DNA from: Pantoea vagans | GTDB taxonomy: Bacteria > Pseudomonadota > Gammaproteobacteria > Enterobacterales > Enterobacteriaceae | Assembly (NCBI RefSeq): GCF_004792415.1 | Contig: NZ_CP038853.1 | Location: 3,534,001 to 3,598,000, forward strand | Direction: 5' to 3' | DNA length: 64,000 nucleotides | Shown here: piece after piece, positions 57,310 through 64,000 of the stretch | Position numbering within the stretch: position 1 is the stretch's first letter | Layout of the letters: the number at the start of each line of letters is the position of its first letter | The notes under the pieces: generated by a model | Told to the model about the DNA's origin: nothing | The model's input: the letters and a program-made list of their open reading frames with translations, nothing else | Database searches by the model: none | Program-made: the position numbers and the translations under genes

Positions 57310-58932
57310 TTATAGCTGGTAAGATAAATTTAAATTAAGCGTGGCTTTATCAACATTCATCGCACCCGGATATTTCACGGGCACTGAAATCGCACAGTCA
57401 TACGTCAGCGATTTTATCTGTCCCTGGATACCCACTGCTCCGCCAGCGATCAGTTCATCGCCATAAAGACTGTCTTTTTTTATCTGTCCAGCATCCAGGC
57501 CGTAATAGTAACTGGCATTAACCGATCTGATCGGATGATAGATCGTATTCTGCAGGTAGTATCCCTTGCTGCCCGTAAGCCCTGGGCTATTTTCAAAGCC
57601 ACGTACGTTCCAGCGTTCACCCAGGGTTGTCTTATCCTGTAACGTCAGCTCATGGGGGGCGTATTGCCCGAATAAAGTGGCACTGTAAATGTTATTGCCC
57701 AGTTGCCGCGAATAGCGACTTTCCAGACTGAAAATCTGACTTACAGAGCTGACGTCACCATAGACCATGTCAGCCGTTTTCTCTGCGCCAAACCACGTCA
57801 CAAATCGCTGCCACGAAAGGGTCGAATCCCAGGCTGCTGCTTCCAGCTGCTGTTTGTAGTTAACGCCAAATTTCACGTTATCCATGTTCCGCTTTTGCAG
57901 CACCAGTTCCTGGCCGTTAATTTTATAACCGGCTTTGCGACGAATAAGTTCAGCATTACCGGTTACTATCCGGCTCCTGTCGCGATAAACCGTACGTGAT
58001 GCTTTTGCGCTCCAGTAATCACTCTTGCCCGCATAGTCCACTGAGATATCGCTGAGCGGAATCGCCTGACGCGACTTACTGCGGCTATAGAACAGCGAAT
58101 AGTTCCAGTAGCCTGCCGGAAGCAGGTAGTACGCACTGGCACTCTCATACTTCCCGGTTGTGCTGCGGGTTCCGGCCAGATAAAACAGATCGCTTAAATG
58201 AGCCGTGTTGTATAAATAACCTACCACGGAGGTCAGGTAGCGGCCTGTCTCTTTGTCGCCCCAGTTGCTGACACTCGCTCTTAAACTCCACTCTTTCGTG
58301 CGAAGCGTCTTTATGCGGATAACGCTGTAGCCCTGCCGGGTACCCGGCTCGATATTCATTTTCACGTCAACATCAGGCACTAACTGAAGATTTTCCAGCC
58401 CCTGTTCAATATCGCGAATATTGAGAATGTCTCCGGCTTTAAACGGTAACATCCACGTATTAATATCATCATTTTCAACAATGATTTTCTCTATTCGCCC
58501 TGGATCCACCCTGAGCTTAAGACTGCCGGTCGAGATATCCTGTGAAGGAAGAGTGATGCGGGTTGTGATGTAACCAGCATTGATATAAACGTCCTGTAAT
58601 GCCGTAGCGATTTTTACAATGCCGATACGACCAATGCAGTGCCCGAGTATCTCATTTTTAATCACCCTTTCGGCTTTACTGCTGAGAAAGTTATTTTCAG
58701 GAATAAAGTTCGTTATGGTAAAACAGTTCTCCTCTGCTGGCAGATCTTTCAGCCTGACTATTCTTTTTTCAGTGCTGGAATAAACATCCTGGCGATAAAC
58801 CTTCTGTTCTTTAAAGACACTCAGATCGGCATTACTTTGCTGTTTGATCAGATGGCTGATCTCATCATCGGCGCGGGTATAAAAGGAGATCAACACGAAT
58901 AACAGCAAAATAACTCTGTATTTCAGTTCCAT
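57310..58932 (-). CDS. Two-partner secretion outer-membrane transporter (ShlB/FhaC/HecB family, TpsB)
   Basis: The 540-residue protein has a signal peptide (MELKYRVILLLFVLISFYTR), a POTRA region (about residues 65-145 with VYINAGYITTRITLPSQDIS), and a C-terminal barrel that includes the conserved loop-6 motif as WNVRGFENSPGLTGS and ends in LNLSYQL. TpsB proteins carry their TpsA partner, encoded just upstream, across the outer membrane. The ATG at 58932 is preferred to the TTG at 58944. The next gene, acpS, begins within 20 bases, so the transporter and the biosynthetic genes may share one transcript. Confidence 0.92.
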   Translation of the reverse strand: MELKYRVILLLFVLISFYTRADDEISHLIKQQSNADLSVFKEQKVYRQDVYSSTEKRIVRLKDLPAEENCFTITNFIPENNFLSSKAERVIKNEILGHCIGRIGIVKIATALQDVYINAGYITTRITLPSQDISTGSLKLRVDPGRIEKIIVENDDINTWMLPFKAGDILNIRDIEQGLENLQLVPDVDVKMNIEPGTRQGYSVIRIKTLRTKEWSLRASVSNWGDKETGRYLTSVVGYLYNTAHLSDLFYLAGTRSTTGKYESASAYYLLPAGYWNYSLFYSRSKSRQAIPLSDISVDYAGKSDYWSAKASRTVYRDRSRIVTGNAELIRRKAGYKINGQELVLQKRNMDNVKFGVNYKQQLEAAAWDSTLSWQRFVTWFGAEKTADMVYGDVSSVSQIFSLESRYSRQLGNNIYSATLFGQYAPHELTLQDKTTLGERWNVRGFENSPGLTGSKGYYLQNTIYHPIRSVNASYYYGLDAGQIKKDSLYGDELIAGGAVGIQGQIKSLTYDCAISVPVKYPGAMNVDKATLNLNLSYQL

Positions 58933-58950
58933 TGACTTTCTCAAAAATAA

Positions 58951-59005
58951 AAAGGCAGCAGGTTCTCATTATTGTTAACGCAGAATCGTGATAGCTACTG
59001 CCTTT
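58951..59005 (-). terminator. Possible attenuating hairpin between tpsA and tpsB
   Basis: Arms AAAGGCAG and CTGCCTTT are separated by about 39 bases, and on the minus strand the second arm runs into TTTTTATTTTTGAG. The long loop makes it a weak or conditional terminator; it could lower expression of the distal genes relative to tpsA. Confidence 0.4.
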
Positions 59006-59021
59006 AGTTACCGCTTAACCG

Positions 59022-62000
59022 TTAAATACCAATCACAGCGCCGCTATTGGTAACTTTACCTGTCGTTATTTCCATGCCCGTCAGACCACCGAATACCGCA
59101 TTAGTACCGCTGTTGGTCACACTATTGGCAGTGACGTTAGCTGTGCCATAGCTGAGCATATTGAGATAGTTATAGATATTGCCAGCCGTTTTTGCCGTTA
59201 ATGTATAATCGGCGACAATATTACCGCGGTTATTAATGTCAGTACCGGCATCGATTGCGATATTTTGCGCAAGCATATTAGCTGATACGTTGTTAGTTAC
59301 ATGTCTCTGCGTACTGATGTTCAGGGAACTCCCGGCAACGATGTCTTTAAAATTCTCCACGCCATTCAGGGTACTAATTGTCAGCGCATTGGTCGCAGAA
59401 AGCGTATTCCGGTTGTAGAGAATACCTTTAAGCACGCTGAAGTTCAGATCACCTTTGCTGCTAATCCAGCCGTAGTTTACGTCGCTGCTGTCGACTTTCA
59501 GTGTTAAATCTTTGTCTGAAGCAATAACGCCGGTTGCTGTATTATCAGCCATGTTCCCACTGCTGAAGTTGTAGAGCGTCGCTGCAGTGATGTCCAGATT
59601 GCCTGCACTGTAAGTGGTTGCATAGTTGTTGTAGAACACACCCGTCGCTTTGACGATAGCGTCCGCACCGCTGACCAGCATTCCCCAGGTGTTATCCAGA
59701 ACGCCGTTTGCAATGAGGCTCAACGGGCCATTGTTTGCAACGATATTGCCACTGTTGTTGTAAATGTTCTGTCCCGACAGGGAAACGCCTTCCTGCCCGA
59801 TCATACCACCAGCATCCGCTGTGATATCAAAGTCGCTGCCTGACTGACTGCTGAAGTTATTTCCGTAACGGTTTTCAATGTTTCTGACCGCTGTTACCGA
59901 CAGTTTCTGGCTTGCCGCCATCAGAGCAGTGTCATTTTGCACCGCTGATTTTGAATCGACCGTGACATTTGCACCGGCAATCAGACCGTAATTATTATCA
60001 ACCGAATTTGCAGCAAGAGTGATATCACCTTCGCCAGAAACAAGCACACCTCTGAAACTATCATAATTACCTTTCAACGCCAGACTGATAGCTTCAGTCG
60101 CAGCAATCTGTCCGTAGTCGTTATTAAGTGCGTTCGTTTTGACATCAATAGCACCACCAGATTCAAGGACGCCGCTGTAGTTGTCAACGTTTCCATTCCC
60201 GGAAGCAATACGCATGTTTCCTGTCTGCGATTTTATTTTGCCACGGTTGTTACCCACATTTGCAGAGGTCGTTATTGTTGTATCGCCGGCAGATTCAAGA
60301 TAAGCACTATTGTTATTAAAACTGTTTGCACTGATTGACGCATTACCATAACTGACAAGATTGAGATAATTATACAGATTCCCGCTTGTGGTAATGGCCA
60401 TGTCAGCATTACTCACAATGTTATTTCGGTTGTTGATATCATTGACTGCAGTAATAGTGACGTTATTACCTATCATGTTACTGTTGTTATTGTTCGTCAC
60501 ATGGCGTTTGGTGTTCACTGACAGATCGCCGCCTGCTGAAACAATGGCAAAATTCTCTACACCGTTCTGCGCATCAATCTCCAGATCTGCTGTCGCGGCC
60601 AGCGTATTCCGGTTATATAGCGTGCCCTGCAGAACGTTAACGGTCGCATTGCCCGCACTGCTAATCCAGCCATAGTTGGTGAAATTATTGTTCACATTCA
60701 GCGCAAGGTCTTTATCTGCAACAATAAGTCCGGTGGCATTGTTATCGATTAGCGTGCCATTACTGCTGTTCTCAAGGTAAGGCGTATCTATCCTGAGGTT
60801 ACCCATACTGTAGGTGGTCGCATAGTTATTATTGAATGACCAGCCTGTTTTAATGGTGGTGTCTTCTCCGCTCATCAGTAATGCCCGGGCATTGTCAATG
60901 CTGCCTTTGGCCTGCAGCGTTAGCGAACCACTTTCAGCAATAATCCGGCTTCTGCCGTTGTAAATATTATTGCCGGCGAGTGAAACACCTTCTTTGCCAA
61001 TCATTCCGCCTTCCTGCTGCGGCATACCAAAGTACACACCGAAGAAGGTACCGAAGTTATCGCTATTAGCGTTATCAATATTGCTGGCAGAGTCTATTTT
61101 GAGTGTTTTATCAGCAACCATCAGCGCCGTGTTATTATTCACACCACCATTAGCACTGATACCAATATTTTGCCCCATCATAAAGCCGCCGTAGTTATTA
61201 ACGACGTTGGCAGCCAGTTCGATGTCACCTTCCTCAGAACTGATCGCGCCAATATAGTTGGTAATATTGCCCGTGATTGCTGTAACAACGCCGCCTTTAC
61301 CGGAAAGACCCGCGTTGTCGTTGCGCAGGGAACTGCCTTTAGCGATGACTTTGCCAGTGGCGTTTATTTTGCCGGAATAGTTGTCGATGGCTCCGCGACT
61401 TTCCAGAGAAACATCACCATTGGAGGCCATCTGTCCGCCATTGTTGTTCAGGCTGTTCGCAACGATCTGAACGCCCTTCTCCGCAATAATGCCTAATGAG
61501 TCATCACTCCCGGTATCGGCTGTTTTAGTCGAGCCGTTGTTTACCGTTGCAGTACTGGCGGAGATTTTAGCGTAGCCACCTGCTGAGCGGATCAGGCCCT
61601 GGGTATTATTGACATCACCTGTACTGACAATATTAACATCACCCAGAGAGTCCATCAGGCCTCTGTTGTTATTAACAGCGGCAGACTCAATGCCTACATA
61701 TCCCCCCTTAATCTGACCATTGCTGTTGTTCAGCGTGCCGGTTTTTAAAGCCACGATCCCGGCTTCCATTCCAACCGTTTTTCCCTTACCTGAGTTGGTC
61801 AGTGTACTGTTATTGGTATCAACGGCCAGTGTGCCACTGGCGGCAATTTTGCCGTTAACATTGTCGATGGCGCTGCTGTTGATATAGAGATCGGCCGCAG
61901 TCGTTATCGTGCCTGCGCGGCTGTTCACCAGCGTGTTTTTATTGGTATCCAGCGCGATAGTGCCAACAGAAGTCACGGTGCCGGTGGTGTTATTCAGCGT

Positions 62001-62900
62001 ACCGCTGGTTTTGATATTGATGGCTCCAGAAGACTCAATACCCGCGTTGCTGTTCAGCAACTGGCCTTTTGAATCGATGCTGATACCGTTATCACCACCC
62101 GCGATGACGCCCAGATTACGCACGCCTACGCCGTTTTCCGTACTGACCAGATTAATTTTGTTGGCATACATCCCACCCAGTGCGGCCACGTCGATGCTGT
62201 TTGCGCTACCCCAGCCTGATGCAGTCACGCTGCCGGTGACTTCACCCATTGCGTCGACATAGTTATTCCCAGCCACGACCTTAAGTTCGTCAACGCTGAC
62301 TTTGTCATTGACCACAACAGTGCGTGACAGGATTTCCGTCGGGCTGCCGTTACTCATCTTGCCCAGCGTGATCGTACCGCCGTTAACCGAGTAGCCTGCC
62401 AGCTGGTTATTCTGAACGTCCGGTTTACCGGTGGTGAGCGTCAGCTTGCTGGTGTTGATGGTGCCGCTATTCCTGATCGAAATGCCGTTCGGATTGGCGA
62501 TAATCAGATGAGCTTTGTCGCCTGCAACTTCCATCATGCCATTGATGGCACTGGCATTGCGTGAGGTCACCTCATTAAGAATGACTTTAGCTGTACCGGA
62601 TGTCAGATTGCTATTGCCCTGCAATTTGCCGGCCAGCGTGGTGGTGGATTCAGCAACGCTGTTATTAAAGATTATTCCTTTCTTATCAACGTTTAATTTG
62701 TCGTAAACGTTATGAGAAAGCCCTTTATCGTTGGCTTTATTGATGTTGATAACCGGCACGTTATTCACTGCTGCCACAGTACCGTTATTGATACTGATCT
62801 CTGCCGCGTACGAAACGGATGGCAACGTTAACATCACAGCGATAGCTACCGGATGCCACTTCATTTCACAGCGCAATATATTATTTTTTCCATTATTCAT
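59022..62900 (-). CDS. Two-partner secretion exoprotein (filamentous haemagglutinin-like, TpsA)
   Basis: The 1292-residue protein has a signal peptide (about residues 1-32, ending S-Y-A), then a TPS secretion domain with VININKANDKGLSHNVYDKL and NPNGI at 136-140. The rest is an Asn/Gly/Ala-rich right-handed beta-helix with repeats such as NNYG, NIYN and NNRG. Two long near-copies of about 400 residues make up the last two-thirds. There is no VENN or other pretoxin motif and no toxin-like C-terminus, so an adhesin or aggregation role is likelier than contact-dependent inhibition. Its tpsB partner lies 89 bases downstream (stop codon to ATG). AGAGGGAAT precedes the ATG. Confidence 0.9.
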   Translation of the reverse strand: MNNGKNNILRCEMKWHPVAIAVMLTLPSVSYAAEISINNGTVAAVNNVPVININKANDKGLSHNVYDKLNVDKKGIIFNNSVAESTTTLAGKLQGNSNLTSGTAKVILNEVTSRNASAINGMMEVAGDKAHLIIANPNGISIRNSGTINTSKLTLTTGKPDVQNNQLAGYSVNGGTITLGKMSNGSPTEILSRTVVVNDKVSVDELKVVAGNNYVDAMGEVTGSVTASGWGSANSIDVAALGGMYANKINLVSTENGVGVRNLGVIAGGDNGISIDSKGQLLNSNAGIESSGAINIKTSGTLNNTTGTVTSVGTIALDTNKNTLVNSRAGTITTAADLYINSSAIDNVNGKIAASGTLAVDTNNSTLTNSGKGKTVGMEAGIVALKTGTLNNSNGQIKGGYVGIESAAVNNNRGLMDSLGDVNIVSTGDVNNTQGLIRSAGGYAKISASTATVNNGSTKTADTGSDDSLGIIAEKGVQIVANSLNNNGGQMASNGDVSLESRGAIDNYSGKINATGKVIAKGSSLRNDNAGLSGKGGVVTAITGNITNYIGAISSEEGDIELAANVVNNYGGFMMGQNIGISANGGVNNNTALMVADKTLKIDSASNIDNANSDNFGTFFGVYFGMPQQEGGMIGKEGVSLAGNNIYNGRSRIIAESGSLTLQAKGSIDNARALLMSGEDTTIKTGWSFNNNYATTYSMGNLRIDTPYLENSSNGTLIDNNATGLIVADKDLALNVNNNFTNYGWISSAGNATVNVLQGTLYNRNTLAATADLEIDAQNGVENFAIVSAGGDLSVNTKRHVTNNNNSNMIGNNVTITAVNDINNRNNIVSNADMAITTSGNLYNYLNLVSYGNASISANSFNNNSAYLESAGDTTITTSANVGNNRGKIKSQTGNMRIASGNGNVDNYSGVLESGGAIDVKTNALNNDYGQIAATEAISLALKGNYDSFRGVLVSGEGDITLAANSVDNNYGLIAGANVTVDSKSAVQNDTALMAASQKLSVTAVRNIENRYGNNFSSQSGSDFDITADAGGMIGQEGVSLSGQNIYNNSGNIVANNGPLSLIANGVLDNTWGMLVSGADAIVKATGVFYNNYATTYSAGNLDITAATLYNFSSGNMADNTATGVIASDKDLTLKVDSSDVNYGWISSKGDLNFSVLKGILYNRNTLSATNALTISTLNGVENFKDIVAGSSLNISTQRHVTNNVSANMLAQNIAIDAGTDINNRGNIVADYTLTAKTAGNIYNYLNMLSYGTANVTANSVTNSGTNAVFGGLTGMEITTGKVTNSGAVIGI
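59030..60230 (-). repeat. Long internal repeat of tpsA, copy B
   Basis: The second copy of a roughly 1.2-kb in-frame tandem duplication. Matching landmarks, such as NNYATTYS, YNRNTL and RHVTNN, recur about 1.20 kb from those in copy A. The two copies have diverged. Boundaries are approximate. Confidence 0.75.
60231..61430 (-). repeat. Long internal repeat of tpsA, copy A
   Basis: The first copy of the roughly 1.2-kb (400-residue) in-frame duplication, with the same order of landmarks as copy B. Boundaries are approximate. Confidence 0.75.
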
Positions 62901-63315
62901 AGAATCATTCCCTCTGCTAAATTTGTAGCTAAAAAAATAACACTGCGGACCAGAATCAGTGATTCATCTCGTCCGGCACAACAGTCTGCATTTCTCGTCC
63001 CACCTCTTTTACGAATAAGTGGTGACGGGCAGCAGACCAGACATTTCGTCTGAATCTTATGACTTACGATGATTAATATAAAATATCGTTAACCTATTCT
63101 ATCCCGGTAATAACCCGGAGAATGAAAGTGTATAATCAGTAAGGACATCCGTAACATAATAAAGAAGAAAAAGGTATCCCTCACGCTTAAATGCACGATA
63201 TTTTTTTATGCAAATCTATGATTTAAAAGGTATTTACCGGATAAAACCTCAATCAAATAAGCGCAGACCCTGTTACCGAAATAATACTTACCCTTGTGTT
63301 GTCTAAACAAAATCC

Positions 63316-63330
63316 TGTCATTAAATGACA
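63316..63330. promoter_or_regulatory. Perfect 15-base palindrome next to a TATAAT box
   Basis: TGTCATT-A-AATGACA is a perfect dyad. A plus-strand TATAAT follows at 63336-63341, so a regulator bound here would overlap the -35 region of that possible promoter. The binding protein is unknown. Confidence 0.5.
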
Positions 63331-63376
63331 TCAGATATAATTTAGCGCAATGGTAACAAGTTTTTTCAGATTAGCA

Positions 63377-63412
63377 ATGCCAGTAAAACGATATTAAGTA
63401 TCGTTTAGGCAT
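63377..63412. promoter_or_regulatory. Large dyad, candidate operator or RNA hairpin
   Basis: Inner arms AAACGATA / TATCGTTT (5-base spacer) and outer arms ATGCC / GGCAT form one extended dyad. No T-run follows on either strand, so an operator is likelier than a terminator. Confidence 0.5.
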
Positions 63413-63840
63413 GACGGCTCGCCACACCCTGATAGAAATAGAGGAAAACCCGCAGATTACTAATACATAAAATAAAAAATAGGTCTGTATTTCCTTATTA
63501 TCGACAATTCACCTTAATTTATATAGGCATTTAACCTGATTAAACTAAGCCACAAAGATCATTTTTTTAACATTTATAAGGAGTGCCCTAAGAATAAAAG
63601 GAATCTGAAGATCGCTTACTCAGGAAATTCCGGATAAATACGTTATCTTCCTGAGCAGAAAAAATATCACTTAAGGGAGCAGCAGCTGCAGCCGTCTACC
63701 CTGTTTTTCCCGTTGCAGCTGGCTGTTAGCACCTTATTGCCGTGCGCCTGTCATCGCGAATATTACCGGACAGTCATCGTCTCTATTCTCAGCCCGGTAT
63801 TACCGATAGCGTCAGCTGAAATCCAGCAACGCGACTTTCC

Positions 63841-64000
63841 TTATTCCCATAATGACTGGCTGACAAAGCCGTTCGATACCTTAAATGGGATGCAGCGCTC
63901 ACCATGCAGCCTGTCGTACATCAGCCGATCACGGCTGTCCCTGATCCAGGCCAGATGATTAACGTTGTTCAGCGTTTCGGCCGGGTTGAAGCTTCCTTGT
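63841..64000 (-). CDS. 3' end of an unidentified gene running off the window
   Basis: An open minus-strand frame enters at the window edge and stops at TAA (63841-63843). The visible C-terminal 52 residues include NHLAWIRDSRDRLMYDRLHG and end in VSQSLWE. Codon composition is GC-richer than the adjoining spacer and looks coding. I do not recognise the family, and it is not the C-terminus of LysA, the usual galR neighbour in E. coli. Confidence 0.55.
   Translation of the reverse strand, partial: QGSFNPAETLNNVNHLAWIRDSRDRLMYDRLHGERCIPFKVSNGFVSQSLWE

Larger units (their letters stand above)
62901..63840. other. Long AT-rich non-coding region upstream of the tpsA-led cluster
   Basis: About 940 bases hold no convincing gene. 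The region should contain the promoter of the minus-strand cluster. Two clear dyads lie at 63316-63330 and 63377-63412. A TATATT-like minus-strand -10 candidate lies near 63080. The AT-richness resembles H-NS-silenced upstream regions of acquired islands. A 81-codon plus-strand frame at 63713-63958 overlaps the antisense of the gene that runs off the window and is not supported. Confidence 0.5.

Noticed and set aside
59022..62900. TpsA as a CdiA-type contact-dependent inhibition toxin
   Set aside because: No VENN or similar pretoxin motif, no compositionally distinct C-terminal toxin, and no immunity gene between tpsA and tpsB.
63619..63655. CTCAGGAA / TTCCTGAG inverted repeat
   Set aside because: Loop over 20 bases and no T-run on either strand; weaker than the two dyads reported nearby.

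Overview
The window is chromosomal DNA of a gamma-proteobacterium in Enterobacterales, most likely the Erwiniaceae (Pantoea/Erwinia group). This rests on recognisable enterobacterial gene blocks: lptF/lptG, pepA-holC-valS, miaE-rraB, argF/I, pyrBI-ridA, and lplT-aas ... omr sRNAs ... galR. The genus is inferred from gene content and was not tested.

Layout. 0.5-6.7 kb: a solute-binding protein, yjgR, yjiN, and a divergent LysR regulator / NADP-oxidoreductase pair. 6.8-14.2 kb: lptG and lptF on the minus strand, then pepA, holC and valS on the plus strand. 14.2-15.6 kb: an orphan type VI secretion (T6SS) cargo unit of Hcp, a Tlde1-like L,D-transpeptidase-fold toxin and a lipoprotein immunity candidate. 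15.9-18.9 kb: a GNAT acetyltransferase, miaE, rraB and argF/I with a pair of ARG boxes. 19.1-21.7 kb: a second toxin/immunity pair, a chimeric GH19-type cell-wall hydrolase with a DUF4087-like partner. 21.9-24 kb: pyrBI with a leader peptide and attenuator, then ridA. 24-27.4 kb: lplT-aas. 27.5-36.4 kb: a four-gene RND efflux operon (adaptor, two pumps, outer-membrane factor) of MdtABC/MuxABC type. 36.6-38.8 kb: two OmrA/OmrB-type small RNAs flanking a second PBP3 (FtsI paralogue). 38.9-42.3 kb: a BisC-like molybdoenzyme and galR.

42.5-62.9 kb is a horizontally acquired-looking island, more AT-rich than its flanks, with 17 genes all on the minus strand and mostly touching or overlapping. In transcription order it holds a two-partner secretion exoprotein and its transporter, then a phosphopantetheinyl transferase, ketoreductase, dehydratase, acyl carrier protein, GcvT/CylF-like protein, a ketosynthase fused to a degenerate ketosynthase (chain-length-factor-like), two further degenerate thiolase-fold proteins, an ABC ATPase, a secreted protein, a FtsX/MacB-type permease, a periplasmic LolA-like protein, an outer-membrane protein, a malonyltransferase and a polytopic membrane protein.

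The best reading is a type II fatty-acid/polyene pathway with its own trans-envelope export route. Its enzyme set recalls the streptococcal cyl (granadaene haemolysin/pigment) operon rather than an ordinary aryl-polyene cluster. The product is unknown. The window ends in about 0.9 kb of AT-rich non-coding DNA with two clear dyads, then the 3' end of an unidentified minus-strand gene.
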